A stretch of DNA of 22,313 nt from Methanomassiliicoccaceae archaeon (GCA_016282555.1 JAEEKU010000135.1:1-22313); one strand, 5' to 3'. Counted from the stretch's first letter, positions 1 through 7,836 are shown. Numbers and translations are program-made. The notes: a model not told the origin generated them from the letters alone.

Positions 1-251
1 CGGAGATCGCTCTCGTCACCGCCGACGGGCACGACGACAGGCTGGATCGAATCGGTGATCTTCTGCCTGACGTTGTATGAGAGATTGCCGAGGTCCTTTG
101 CATCTACTGCAAGGATACCTATTGTTGGCTGGCTCATCGCCTCCAGTATTTTGTCTTGGTAATTGTCCGGATTCGCCACGAACACGCGCCTGATTCCGGC
201 GAGCCTGAATCCGAGTACGAAATCCTCGCTCCCTATAACCGCTATTTCCAT
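1..251 (-). CDS. atpF: A-type ATP synthase subunit F (partial, 3' end outside window)
   Basis: This is the N-terminal part (about 83 residues) of the small central-stalk subunit F, which couples the catalytic head to rotor rotation. The translation starts MEIAVIGSEDFVLGFRLAGI and continues with a GILAVDAKDL stretch, the Rossmann-like beginning typical of subunit F/NtpG. The ATG shares one base with the TGA of subunit C (TGATG at 249-253), so the two are translationally coupled. The C-terminal end lies beyond position 1. Gene order H-I-K-E-C-F matches the methanogen aha operon, so A, B and D should follow outside the window. Identification is by motif and context; the fragment is short but unambiguous in this setting. 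Confidence 0.93.
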   Translation of the reverse strand, partial: MEIAVIGSEDFVLGFRLAGIRRVFVANPDNYQDKILEAMSQPTIGILAVDAKDLGNLSYNVRQKITDSIQPVVVPVGGDESDL

Positions 252-1318
252 CAGATCACCAGCAATCCTTTGATAGTCTCTCTTCCGAGACCGCTGTTAA
301 CGCCTCTGGCGACGACCCTGATGTTCCTTACCTCGGTCTCCTTGTGGACCATGAAATCGATCACGGGAAGGACCGAGAGGGGGTACATGTGGGCCATCTT
401 CTTAGCCTGATCTTCCTGGTACTTCTTGATCGCGGACACCACGGCTTTGTTGTCGTAGTTGTCGAAGTCGAGAACCGGCTTGATATACTCCTCGAACACG
501 TCCAGACGGGACATGTCTCCCGCCGCCGCGCTCACGGTTTCCGCGTTCGCGAGCAGCTGGGCGAATTTAGAGTCGATCTGCATTCCGCCCGGGATGTAGT
601 ATTTCATGACCTTCTCGCCGTAGATTCCCTCGGACTTGAGTTTCATTATAGTCCTGAGGTTGACCACGTCGATGTCTCTCCTGATGTAATCGAGGAAGAT
701 CTTGGTAGGCTGCGTGTAGGGACTGATGCTGTCCAGCAGCCTCTGGTAGTGGAGCTTGTCCAGGTAATCCTCTATGACGCCGAGGTTTCCGCTCTCTTTG
801 TAGTCGGAGATGACGTCGGCGGGGAATTTCACCTTTCCCATCCTGGAGTATTCGTTGAGAATATCGTCGATGGACTCAAGCGAGATCAGCTTGTCCAGAG
901 CCGCCTCGTCGATTTTTCCGGCCGGAACGAGATCTTCTTTGATTCCGTTTCCGGTGAGACCGTAAGACTTTCCGCGGAGGATGACTTTGAGGTTCCATAT
1001 ATCCCATTTCTCGAGATACGCGGACACCATGGTAGCCAGCTCTCCCTGGGAAGCTCCGAGGATGCTGTTGAACACATTAGCCATATTCTGGTACGTCGCA
1101 TGCTCCAGGAGCTCCATTCCCTCGTACTTTCCCGCCAGGTCGGCCATCTCTTTCTGGTACCCGGCTTCGCTGATGTAACGGGAGATCTCCGGAACACTCA
1201 TCTGAATCATTTTGTCATAATCTTCTTCACGGAGCAGATGAGACTTCTTCGCTTTCACCCTGGTCACGGTGTAAGCGTAGTTGCCTTTTCTTACGCTGCG
1301 CTTGAACATCTGACTCAC
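251..1318 (-). CDS. atpC: A-type ATP synthase subunit C
   Basis: This is a 355-residue protein of the subunit C (V-ATPase subunit d-like) family. It sits on the membrane rotor ring as a socket for the central stalk. The sequence is mostly helical and soluble, with three repeated helical units as expected, and contains the LRTIMKLKSEGI and DIWNLKVILRGK stretches characteristic of the family (helix ends at NLR/NLK followed by basic residues). Length is normal (family about 350-390). The ATG overlaps the stop of subunit E by 4 bases (ATGA), and its own TGA overlaps the subunit F start, so it is in the middle of a tight operon. A long open frame on the opposite strand is a shadow. Confidence 0.95.
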   Translation of the reverse strand: MSQMFKRSVRKGNYAYTVTRVKAKKSHLLREEDYDKMIQMSVPEISRYISEAGYQKEMADLAGKYEGMELLEHATYQNMANVFNSILGASQGELATMVSAYLEKWDIWNLKVILRGKSYGLTGNGIKEDLVPAGKIDEAALDKLISLESIDDILNEYSRMGKVKFPADVISDYKESGNLGVIEDYLDKLHYQRLLDSISPYTQPTKIFLDYIRRDIDVVNLRTIMKLKSEGIYGEKVMKYYIPGGMQIDSKFAQLLANAETVSAAAGDMSRLDVFEEYIKPVLDFDNYDNKAVVSAIKKYQEDQAKKMAHMYPLSVLPVIDFMVHKETEVRNIRVVARGVNSGLGRETIKGLLVI

Positions 1319-1875
1319 CCGAAGAGTATATCGGAAACGGTCTTGATCTCACGGTTCCAGACTGACTGGAGGATCGTGGAATACTGCATATCGACTTCGA
1401 CCTGTCCGTCTTCGCTCTGAAGAATGAGACCGGCTGCGATCCTGCTGTCTTTGGAAACGGATGAGACTCCGAGCTCCTCGGCGGTGAAACTGTCATTGCA
1501 GGACATTACAGCCTTAGGATTGGGGATAATGTCCTTCACGGCTCTGACCATAGCCTTGTACTGTTCCAGTTTCTTCTCCGCGGGGGCGCTTTCCAGCTCG
1601 GACAGAGTCTGGTTGAAAGCTCTCTCGAGAATCTCCTTCTTTTTCGCCAGAACGATTTTCTTGCTTTCCAGCTCGGCGCTGGAAATTTCCTGGCGCTTGA
1701 GACGCTCGAGCTCCTCATCGCGCTTCACAGCCGCTTTTTCTTCTATCTCAGCGATCTTCGAGCCCGCATCGGCGGCAATCTTCTGGATTTCCGCCTCTGC
1801 CTCTGACATCAGAGCCTTGGACTTCTCGTCCGCGGACTTGATGATCTCCTGAGTGACGTTTGCTAATACTGCCAT
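1315..1875 (-). CDS. atpE: A-type ATP synthase subunit E (peripheral stalk)
   Basis: This is a 186-residue subunit E, which forms with subunit H the peripheral stalk that holds the catalytic head still. The N-terminal ~110 residues form a charged, alanine- and glutamate-rich helix (EAEAEIQKIA, KRDEELERLKRQE) expected to make a coiled coil. The C-terminal half is the globular head-binding domain, ending TVSDILFG. Length matches archaeal homologues (about 180-200). A Shine-Dalgarno-like AGAGGT lies about 7 nt before the ATG in the 19-nt gap after subunit K. Confidence 0.95.
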   Translation of the reverse strand: MAVLANVTQEIIKSADEKSKALMSEAEAEIQKIAADAGSKIAEIEEKAAVKRDEELERLKRQEISSAELESKKIVLAKKKEILERAFNQTLSELESAPAEKKLEQYKAMVRAVKDIIPNPKAVMSCNDSFTAEELGVSSVSKDSRIAAGLILQSEDGQVEVDMQYSTILQSVWNREIKTVSDILFG

Positions 1876-1894
1876 GAGATTACCTCTGGCGGAA

Positions 1895-2122
1895 TCACAT
1901 CACGAAGATAGCGAGGATAGAGATAACCAGTCCGAAGATGACGATGGTTTCGGGAAGAACCATGAAAATCATTGCTTTACCGAACAGACTTGCATCCTCG
2001 GTAATAGCGCCAACTGCTGCCGCTCCGACGTTTCCTTCCGCGATACCTGCTCCGAGACCGGTAAGTCCTACCGCAAGTCCTGCTCCAACTGCTATAAGTC
2101 CTGCTGCTTCTGCTGCTGCCAT
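1895..2122 (-). CDS. atpK: A-type ATP synthase subunit K (proteolipid c-ring subunit)
   Basis: This is a 75-residue proteolipid that forms the ion-translocating ring. It has two hydrophobic helices: helix 1 is glycine-rich (GAGLAVGLTGLGAGIAEG, about residues 9-30) and helix 2 carries the ion-binding carboxylate E58 in the LPETIVIFGL motif. The size corresponds to one ordinary two-helix hairpin, not the duplicated or triplicated forms of some archaea. The motif alone does not settle whether H+ or Na+ is used; a Q or E in helix 1 near the Na+ site is not obvious, so ion choice is left open. GAGGT precedes the ATG by about 7 nt. It lies between the subunit I and subunit E genes. Confidence 0.96.
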   Translation of the reverse strand: MAAAEAAGLIAVGAGLAVGLTGLGAGIAEGNVGAAAVGAITEDASLFGKAMIFMVLPETIVIFGLVISILAIFVM

Positions 2123-2136
2123 TTATGATACCTCAA

Positions 2137-4176
2137 TTATGCTTTATCTTTATCTGAAATGGTTTTTACACGTTTAACCTTAAGAGGACTGAACTCCGTT
2201 CCTCCGCCTTCGTAGAACTTCACCATCAGCTCTACGAACTGCAGCCTTAAGGAGTGGAGACCCGCGGACAGAATTCCGAGAGTCCAGATCATCAGGTGCA
2301 GGAACGCGAACAAAGCAAACGCGACTATGAGCGCGAGAATGCCTTCTCCGAGTCCGCCGTAGATCATTCCGATGCATATGTAGTTGAAAGCGAGGGCCAT
2401 TCCGGCTTTCGACATTCCGATAGCCGCGATACGAGTGTAGGATAACACTCCTCCGACTATTCCCGGCAATTCGAGAACAGCCTGCATCCCGTCTTCGGGT
2501 ATGTTGAGTATTACTCCCGCGGCGAGTATGATCGCGCCTATGACCATAGGGATCAAAATGGAATCGAAGGATTCGCCGTAAATCAGGAGCATCGCGAGTT
2601 CGTAACAGATGAGAACCATACCGATGAAGCTGAGGACCCATCCGCCCTTCTCCTTGAATGCATGAACAAAGCCGTGCTGGAGAGTTTTGTTGTAGACCGC
2701 ACAGCAGTATGCGAGGAGAAGATGGCAAACGCCTATGTAAACAGAAAGTTTGAGCTGGAAACCGATCCAATCGGCACCGAGTTTGTGTACTCCGTGTCCT
2801 CCGGGGAGGATGCCTTCGAAGAAGGAGGGGAGGTTATCCAGACCTAAAAGGTACTGCCAACTGTATTCGACATCGCCGGGAGTATACTCTCCGACGAAAT
2901 GCATTCCTAAACATTCTCCGTAGAAGAAGAATCCGAAGATGAAAGCCCAGATTCCTCCGAAGAACAGAACTGTCGCGATGGCGCGCCAGTCTTTATGATG
3001 CGTTACTTTGAGGCCGTAAGCCCCTAAAATGATAAAAGGAATAGAATATCCCACATCCCCGATCATCATTCCGAAGAAAAGAGGAAGGAAAATCGCGATC
3101 AGGATCGAAGGGTCAATCTCCTGATACTTAGGCACCGACATAAGTTTGGTCGGATACTGGAATTCCTCCACTATTCTGCCGTTGTTGAATTTGGTGGGGA
3201 CGTCTTTGAATCTATTCTCGGCTTCCTCGACTTCTTTCATCGATCTTCCGCGGGTCTCCTGGATCTCGACGTACACTCCCTCGACCTTCGCCTCGATGTC
3301 TATTTTGACCTTCTCGGCGGTCTTGGAAGGAACCCATCCGTCCATGACGAACGAATGCTCCGACGTCGCTATCCTCACGGGGATCTCTCCCTGCTCGACC
3401 TCGATCGAAAGCTCTTCTTCGGAAGCTTTGAGGAAATCTTTGTGTTTTTCAAGAAGCGCCTGAATTTCTCCGTCAACTTTCTCCATATCCTGCGCCGCCG
3501 CGGAAAGTTCGCGTTCCGTTTTGGCCAGCGCCGCGGATGCCGAACCGGTTTCATTTGGAACCGGTATCTCAGAGAAATCGCATTCGGCAAGAGCGGACAG
3601 GACCTTTTCTTTGTCCTCGTTCCTGGCGAAAACTGCGACGACGCCGCCCTCTTTCTTCGTTATGCCGCTGCTGAAAACCTCGCAGATGCCTGCAAGGCCG
3701 GGTGCTGGATCGGCTGTAACGGTTCCGACAGCAGAAAAAATGCTCTTGTAGCCGGAATATAGATCGAGGTCGATGTCTAGTTTGGAGAGAAGCTCAAGAC
3801 TTTTCTTCGTTGCGTTTAACTCTGTGATTCTCTGACTGAGATCATTTTTCTTATCGAGGACGGAGGAAATCTCCTTCTCAATAAGCTCGACGCTTTCAGA
3901 TGAAATCTGGCTCTTTATCTTTTCCAGAGGAACGGGCTCGGTCTTGGTTTTTTTGGTAAGACCTAGCTCTTTTTCCATGCTGCGTATCTTCAGCAGCCTT
4001 TCGGATGCTTTGGAAGAATACGGGCGAGGAGTTCCTAAGGTAAATCCTTCATCCGCGTCGACGGTATGATCGATCAGGTGGACAGCCCCGGTCTTGTACA
4101 AAGCGTCGATAGCCTCGTCAATATGGGATAAACTGCCCGCGATCACAATCCTACTCATCGACTCAGGAAGCGACAT
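2137..4176 (-). CDS. atpI: A-type ATP synthase subunit I (membrane stator)
   Basis: This is a 679-residue subunit I (V-ATPase subunit a homologue), the stator that forms the ion half-channels against the K ring and anchors the peripheral stalks. The first ~345 residues are soluble and contain coiled-coil stretches. From about residue 350 there are several membrane segments, starting ILIAIFLPLFFGMMIGDVGY, a hallmark of the family (FFGMMxGDxGYG). Near the C-terminus LSYTRIAAIGMSKAGMAL carries the conserved channel arginine (SYTRI). Length is normal. The start overlaps the 3' end of subunit H by 14 bases. Stop is TAA. Confidence 0.97.
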   Translation of the reverse strand: MSLPESMSRIVIAGSLSHIDEAIDALYKTGAVHLIDHTVDADEGFTLGTPRPYSSKASERLLKIRSMEKELGLTKKTKTEPVPLEKIKSQISSESVELIEKEISSVLDKKNDLSQRITELNATKKSLELLSKLDIDLDLYSGYKSIFSAVGTVTADPAPGLAGICEVFSSGITKKEGGVVAVFARNEDKEKVLSALAECDFSEIPVPNETGSASAALAKTERELSAAAQDMEKVDGEIQALLEKHKDFLKASEEELSIEVEQGEIPVRIATSEHSFVMDGWVPSKTAEKVKIDIEAKVEGVYVEIQETRGRSMKEVEEAENRFKDVPTKFNNGRIVEEFQYPTKLMSVPKYQEIDPSILIAIFLPLFFGMMIGDVGYSIPFIILGAYGLKVTHHKDWRAIATVLFFGGIWAFIFGFFFYGECLGMHFVGEYTPGDVEYSWQYLLGLDNLPSFFEGILPGGHGVHKLGADWIGFQLKLSVYIGVCHLLLAYCCAVYNKTLQHGFVHAFKEKGGWVLSFIGMVLICYELAMLLIYGESFDSILIPMVIGAIILAAGVILNIPEDGMQAVLELPGIVGGVLSYTRIAAIGMSKAGMALAFNYICIGMIYGGLGEGILALIVAFALFAFLHLMIWTLGILSAGLHSLRLQFVELMVKFYEGGGTEFSPLKVKRVKTISDKDKA

Positions 4177-4495
4177 TTAAGGTCCTCTCGAATTCTTTAT
4201 TGAGAAAATCTTTAACTTCCTGTATTTTTACCGCGGATTTCTGCTCGATGAGGGCTGCTTCGTCATTGCCGTTTTTAAGCAATCCGGAGCGCTCGGCTTC
4301 GAGTTTTACTTTCGCTGCGGAAATAGCGGATTCAAAAGAGCTGCGGCACTGGGCCTCAGCGTCCTGAATCTTCTTTACAGAGTCTCTACGAGCATCAGCA
4401 ATCGCGGATTTCTTTTTGGCCTCTGCTTCTTTTAACAGGGCATCGGCTTTGGATTCCGCTTGCTTAATTTCCGAAAGTATGTCAGTTCGGCTCAT
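4163..4495 (-). CDS. atpH: A-type ATP synthase subunit H (peripheral stalk)
   Basis: This is a 110-residue, almost entirely helical and highly charged protein (KQAESKADALLKEAEAKKKS). It matches subunit H (AhaH), the coiled-coil partner of subunit E in the peripheral stalk. It is the first gene of the operon. GGGAG ends about 7-8 nt before the ATG. The upstream 119 nt hold A/T-rich tracts that could serve as a promoter, but no convincing TATA element could be fixed. Identification rests on composition, length and operon position, since this subunit is poorly conserved in sequence. Confidence 0.9.
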   Translation of the reverse strand: MSRTDILSEIKQAESKADALLKEAEAKKKSAIADARRDSVKKIQDAEAQCRSSFESAISAAKVKLEAERSGLLKNGNDEAALIEQKSAVKIQEVKDFLNKEFERTLNVAS

Positions 4496-4577
4496 ATCAA
4501 CACTCCCAGACCCTGGACACTGTAAGAGGGGAGGTGTACTTAACTGTTAGTAACAAAAAGTACAAGTATCCGATGAC

Positions 4578-4608
4578 TGGAAATAAAAAATGTTAAAAAG
4601 AAACGGAA
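4578..4608 (-). terminator. U-tract terminator after the dCMP deaminase gene
   Basis: Read on the minus strand just after the deaminase stop codon, the sequence has two T-runs (TTTCTTTTT, then TTTTTTATTT) without a stem. This is the usual form of archaeal intrinsic terminators. It separates the deaminase from the ATP synthase operon on the same strand. Confidence 0.5.
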
Positions 4609-4614
4609 GAGTGA

Positions 4615-5088
4615 TCACACTTGCGGGATATCTTCTTTATCATCCGTTCCGAACCTGCGCACGATCACATTGGTCTCCGAAAGAATCTGGATAGATAAGT
4701 CGTCCACGTATTTCTCGTTATACACTATTTCCGAGATTCCCGCGTTTATGAGGATTTTGGCGCACATGGAACAGGGGAAGGTTGTCGTGTACAGAGTGCC
4801 GCCGTTGACGCTGGTGCCGAAATAAGCCGCCTGGATAACCGCGTTCTGCTCCGCGTGCACGCCTCTGCAGAGCTCGTGCCTGGTTCCGGACGGAACATGG
4901 AACTGCTCTCTTATGCATCCGAGCTTTTCGCAGTGCTGGGTTCCTTTGGGGGAGCCGTTGTAGCCCGTGGAGAGAACCCTTTTGTCTTTGACGATGACGG
5001 CGCCGACGTGCCTTCTTATGCAGGTGGATCTCGAGGAAACCAATTTCGCCATAGACATGAAATACTCGTCGTTGCTCGGCCTGGTCAT
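4615..5088 (-). CDS. dCMP deaminase (ComEB/Dcd-type cytidylate deaminase)
   Basis: This is a 157-residue zinc-dependent deaminase converting dCMP to dUMP for thymidylate synthesis. The catalytic zinc site is complete: H78-A-E80 (VHAEQNA) and P-C106-S-M-C109. The N-terminal TGYNGSPKG segment is typical of dCMP deaminases as opposed to cytosine or tRNA deaminases. Extra cysteines (C53, C58, C74) match the second, structural zinc site of ComEB-like enzymes. The start ATG at 5088 is supported by a TATA box centred 26 nt upstream and by the absence of a Shine-Dalgarno sequence, which fits a leaderless mRNA. Function is assigned by motif; related deaminases remain possible but less likely. Confidence 0.9.
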   Translation of the reverse strand: MTRPSNDEYFMSMAKLVSSRSTCIRRHVGAVIVKDKRVLSTGYNGSPKGTQHCEKLGCIREQFHVPSGTRHELCRGVHAEQNAVIQAAYFGTSVNGGTLYTTTFPCSMCAKILINAGISEIVYNEKYVDDLSIQILSETNVIVRRFGTDDKEDIPQV

Positions 5089-5108
5089 AACCGTCCATCA
5101 CCGATCTC

Positions 5109-5120
5109 GTATATATCATA
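5109..5120 (-). promoter_or_regulatory. TATA box of the dCMP deaminase gene (leaderless)
   Basis: The minus strand reads ATGATATATACG here. The centre (about 5114) lies 26 bp before the ATG at 5088, so the predicted transcription start is at or next to the start codon. Confidence 0.7.
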
Positions 5121-5190
5121 ATCACCGGAAAACGGCGATTATCCCGGAGAACTTTGAAAATTTTAAAATCCGGAACATGCCCGCGGGTCA

Positions 5191-5202
5191 TTTACATATA
5201 AT
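5191..5202 (+). promoter_or_regulatory. TATA box of the signal peptidase gene (leaderless)
   Basis: The sequence TTTACATATAAT has its centre (about 5198) 26 bp upstream of the GTG at 5224. No Shine-Dalgarno sequence precedes the GTG. This geometry supports the GTG as the true start and a leaderless transcript. Confidence 0.65.
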
Positions 5203-5223
5203 TCTTATGACATCCGCTCTGCC

Positions 5224-6060
5224 GTGAAAACCGAGAATAAGAAATTCCTGATCGGTATCGCGATTCTGGGAATCATAATCGCCGGAAGCTACGGTTCGCT
5301 GATTCTCTATTCGGGAATGGGAACCCCGTTCAGCGTGGTTACCTCTCAGAGCATGCAGCACGATCCGGAAAGATCCGAGCTTGGAATCATCGATACCGGA
5401 GATCTCGTCATCGTCAAAGACAAAGACAAAGCCGTGATCCAGAGTTACGTAAAAGGAACGGAGACCGGATATTCCACGTTCGGGGATTACGGCTCCGTGA
5501 TCATTTACCAGAGGGATTTCAAATCCAATCCGGTGATACACAGAGCGATAGTATGGCTGGACTGGAATCCTGATACGGAGACCTGGAGTTCCGAAGAGCT
5601 GAAAAACTACAAAGGAGAATGGTTCTGCACGAAAAACATCGGCGGCTCCTCTGTGGAAACAAAAGATCCGGACGATCTCGGAGGAATCCTTACTTTCAGA
5701 AATTTAACTCAGTCTCACAAATCGCCGTCGCTGAATCTCGATAATCTGACTAAAATCAGCGGTTATGCCACTATGGGCGATAATCCCGTATCGAACCTCA
5801 ATTTCGACCAGACTTCCGGAATCATCAATCATCTTATAGAAATCGACGATATAAAATCCGTTCCGACGGCCGAAGTCCCGTGGATAGGAGTGATCAAACT
5901 CTTAACCAACGGAAACACGGCGAATCTGAAATACGTGCCCAACAGCCTTCCCTCTCTGATCATGACTATAGTTACCCTGATCGGACTGATCTCTTTCGCG
6001 GATCTTTCTTACCAATATTATCTTTCGAAAAAGAAAAACGAGGGGAACGGAGGAGCGTAA
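5224..6060 (+). CDS. Signal peptidase I, archaeal/ER (SEC11) type
   Basis: This is a 278-residue membrane-bound S26B signal peptidase that removes signal peptides from exported proteins. It has an N-terminal anchor (about residues 8-30) and the nucleophile S43 in SQSM. The Ser-His type general base H106 sits in VIHRA, where bacterial enzymes have Lys, and the GDN motif has D186. A second membrane helix lies near residues 243-260, followed by a basic tail (SKKKNEG). It is longer than many SEC11 proteins because of an insertion between the His and GDN motifs (about residues 112-178). The start is GTG, supported by the TATA box 26 bp upstream. The TAA stop abuts an origin recognition box. Confidence 0.88.
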   Translation: MKTENKKFLIGIAILGIIIAGSYGSLILYSGMGTPFSVVTSQSMQHDPERSELGIIDTGDLVIVKDKDKAVIQSYVKGTETGYSTFGDYGSVIIYQRDFKSNPVIHRAIVWLDWNPDTETWSSEELKNYKGEWFCTKNIGGSSVETKDPDDLGGILTFRNLTQSHKSPSLNLDNLTKISGYATMGDNPVSNLNFDQTSGIINHLIEIDDIKSVPTAEVPWIGVIKLLTNGNTANLKYVPNSLPSLIMTIVTLIGLISFADLSYQYYLSKKKNEGNGGA

Positions 6061-6062
6061 GC

Positions 6063-6089
6063 CCCCCACCCCACCATTTCCACTGGAAC
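6063..6089 (-). promoter_or_regulatory. Origin recognition box (ORB) copy 1
   Basis: Read on the minus strand this is GTTCCAGTGGAAA followed by a T/G stretch with G-tracts, the layout of archaeal ORB elements (dyad TTCCAGTGGAAA plus a downstream G-string) bound by Orc1/Cdc6. It is identical over 27 bp to the element at 7810-7836 in opposite orientation. It starts 2 bp after the signal peptidase stop codon. Confidence 0.85.
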
Positions 6090-6149
6090 CTCCGAAAAGA
6101 ACAGGGCGCTTTTTTCCGGACAGATCAGGGACAGGAATCTGAAGGAAAT

Positions 6150-6320
6150 TTATAGAAAAATTTATAAACAACATCATAAAAAATCTCTTTCAGGAAATTT
6201 TTCAACAGGAAACTGATGTTTTATAAAAAAGCAGCAGAAATTTCTATTGGAAATTAAGATTGTTAAATAATTTTTAAAAATTATATTTAAAATTTGTTAT
6301 AATTTTAAATATTATCAGAG
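6150..6320. other. A/T-rich duplex-unwinding element candidate
   Basis: By hand count, 30 of 171 bases are G or C (about 82% A+T), far above the surroundings; 6251-6310 is almost pure A/T. It contains no supportable gene. Two degenerate ORB cores occur in it: TTCAACAGGAAA (6201-6212, 9 of 12 matches to TTCCAGTGGAAA) and TTCTATTGGAAA (6242-6253, 10 of 12). Confidence 0.6.
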
Positions 6321-6322
6321 AT

Positions 6323-7582
6323 TCAGAATATCGTCGTCTGCTTCGGCGGCTTGTAATTGATCAGATCGATGAAAATATCATCGGATTTTATCATGTTCAC
6401 GATTTCCTTCGGAGTGTTGAGCTCTATCTCTTTTGTACGGCCGAGCTTTCCGAAAGATTTCACCCTCGCGTGAATGATCCCGAGCATATCCAGCTCCGAA
6501 ATCAGGCTCGCGACTCTTCTCTGCGAAAGAACCGACTGACCTATCACTTCGCATATGAACTTGTATTTGGTGTAGACTTCTCCGGTAGTCATGTGATCCA
6601 GATTCTCTTCGCTGTTCAGAATGATGCTCATCAGAACCGTTTTGGACTGGACCGTGAGCGTTTTGATAACCTCAGAAACCGCATCCAGCTCGATTTTGTT
6701 CTTCGCGGATCTCACATGAGCGCATGTGACTTTGTTATCTCCGTTTCTCTCCGCTATATCCGCCGATATTCTCAGAAGATCTAAGGCTCTTCTCGCGTCT
6801 CCCATTTCCTGGGCGGATAACGCGGCGCAGTAGGGAATCACATCATCTTCAAGAACGCCTTTGTCGAAGGCGAATTCCGCTCTCTCGGAGAGAATATCCT
6901 TCAGCTGGTCCACTTTGTACGGAGGGAATATGATCTTCTCCTCTCCGAGTCTGCTTCTGATTTTAGGGTTAAGGAATTCTGTGAATTTGGCGTTGTTGGT
7001 AATGCCTATTATAGAAATCTTCGATTTCTGCAGCACTTCGTTGATGCTGGTAAGGTAATAGAATATATCTTCGCCGTTTTTCTGAATGGATCTGTCTATT
7101 TCGTCGAGAACGATGATGAAGATCTTATCCTCTTTCTCAATATACACGGACATTTCGTTCAGGATTTTATCCAGGCTCCATCCGGTGAAGGGTATCTTCT
7201 TGCTGATGTCCGTTATGATCTGGTTGGATATGTTGTACAAAATTCCGTATGGAGTGTCGACGACTTCGCAGTTCACGTAAATGAAGGAGCAGTTGACTCC
7301 CTCCTCGTCCGCCTTCTTCAGCTCCTTTCCGATGTAATTCATCACGGCGGTTTTTCCGGTTCCGGTTTTTCCTATTATAAGGATATTAGAAGGTTTGTCT
7401 TTGTTCAGGGCCGGGGCCAGTATCTCCACGACCTCGTCGATTTTGTCCTTTCTGTGGGGGAGATTATCCGGAATATACGACGACTGGAGGATTTTTTTAT
7501 TCTTGACGATCTGGTTTCTTTTCGCCATATATTGTGTAAAAATATTCGATTCAGTCATTTTTTCCACCGGAAATCCTTTCAC
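6323..7582 (-). CDS. cdc6: Orc1/Cdc6 replication initiator
   Basis: This is a 419-residue AAA+ origin-binding protein. Walker A is GKTGTGKT (71-78), Walker B is VLDEID (158-163), sensor 1 is ITNN (194-197), and the arginine finger region is PKIRSRLGEE. Sensor 2 lies in GDARRALDLL, followed by a C-terminal winged helix (about 320-419) that should bind ORBs. The frame opens with GTG at 7582; a second candidate start is the ATG at 7558 (MTESNIFTQY), preceded by GGTGG. A TATA box at 7607-7620 puts transcription near 7587, which permits either start. An ORB-like site overlaps the segment between the two starts, suggesting autoregulation. No partner gene is downstream; the origin follows. Confidence 0.95.
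   Translation of the reverse strand: MKGFPVEKMTESNIFTQYMAKRNQIVKNKKILQSSYIPDNLPHRKDKIDEVVEILAPALNKDKPSNILIIGKTGTGKTAVMNYIGKELKKADEEGVNCSFIYVNCEVVDTPYGILYNISNQIITDISKKIPFTGWSLDKILNEMSVYIEKEDKIFIIVLDEIDRSIQKNGEDIFYYLTSINEVLQKSKISIIGITNNAKFTEFLNPKIRSRLGEEKIIFPPYKVDQLKDILSERAEFAFDKGVLEDDVIPYCAALSAQEMGDARRALDLLRISADIAERNGDNKVTCAHVRSAKNKIELDAVSEVIKTLTVQSKTVLMSIILNSEENLDHMTTGEVYTKYKFICEVIGQSVLSQRRVASLISELDMLGIIHARVKSFGKLGRTKEIELNTPKEIVNMIKSDDIFIDLINYKPPKQTTIF
7561..7572 (-). promoter_or_regulatory. Mini-ORB-like site at the start of orc1/cdc6
   Basis: The minus strand reads TTCCGGTGGAAA, 11 of 12 bases identical to the core of the two full ORBs. It lacks the G-string. It lies downstream of the cdc6 TATA box and between the two possible start codons, where bound Orc1 would block its own transcription or translation start. 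Confidence 0.5.
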
Positions 7583-7606
7583 CAGATTCGTTTCCGCTGA
7601 ACCGGA

Positions 7607-7620
7607 TTTTATATTATAAT
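7607..7620 (-). promoter_or_regulatory. TATA box of orc1/cdc6
   Basis: On the minus strand ATTATAATATAAAA is centred near 7613, about 31 bp before the GTG at 7582. It is divergent from the promoter of the 28-residue microprotein. Confidence 0.6.
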
Positions 7621-7650
7621 GATTTTCCTCTTTTCTTTCGGAGTCATTTT

Positions 7651-7674
7651 TCTTATATAGGGGTAGTATATATT
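7651..7674 (+). promoter_or_regulatory. TATA elements of the 28-residue microprotein gene
   Basis: Two A/T boxes, CTTATATAG (7652-7660) and GTATATATT (7666-7674), lie 26-50 bp before the GTG. The first would give a transcript starting near 7682, just ahead of the GGAGGTG ribosome site at 7688-7694. Confidence 0.5.
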
Positions 7675-7699
7675 CAGTTCAATCATCGGAGGTGTGCAT

Positions 7700-7786
7700 G
7701 TGAAAGGATGGCTCGTTATCGCTGCCTGCGTTCTCGGTATCGCGGCTTTTGTCGGTGTTCTCTGTCTCATCAATTCTATAGCCTGA
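7700..7786 (+). CDS. 28-residue single-pass membrane microprotein (unrecognised)
   Basis: This short frame starts with GTG, preceded at 5 nt by a near-perfect Shine-Dalgarno GGAGGTG (7688-7694) and by TATA elements. The peptide begins MKGWLVIAACVLGIAAFVGV and ends LCLINSIA: two early polar residues, then one continuous hydrophobic helix of about 20 residues, then a short polar end. The stop is TGA, followed within 6 nt by seven T (7792-7798), a likely terminator. Promoter, ribosome site, frame and terminator together make a complete tiny transcription unit. I do not recognise the family. It lies between orc1 and the second ORB, so its transcription unit abuts the origin. It could be a regulator of a membrane complex, but no function is shown. 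Confidence 0.6.
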   Translation: MKGWLVIAACVLGIAAFVGVLCLINSIA

Positions 7787-7789
7787 GAA

Positions 7790-7800
7790 AATTTTTTTCT
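7790..7800 (+). terminator. T-tract terminator of the microprotein gene
   Basis: A run of seven T (AATTTTTTTCT) begins a few bases after the TGA at 7784-7786, with further TTTT at 7802. There is no stem, consistent with archaeal U-tract termination. Confidence 0.5.
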
Positions 7801-7809
7801 GTTTTCAGA

Positions 7810-7836
7810 GTTCCAGTGGAAATGGTGGGGTGGGGG
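7810..7836 (+). promoter_or_regulatory. Origin recognition box (ORB) copy 2
   Basis: This is GTTCCAGTGGAAA followed by a T/G stretch with a GGGG and a GGGGG tract, identical over 27 bp to the copy at 6063-6089 but in the opposite orientation. It lies 24 bp after the microprotein stop codon. Confidence 0.85.

Noticed and set aside
344..1420. 358-codon open frame on the plus strand opposite the ATP synthase C gene
   Set aside because: It is antisense to a clear subunit C/E pair, has no recognisable motif or ribosome site, and is explained by codon bias of the opposite strand.
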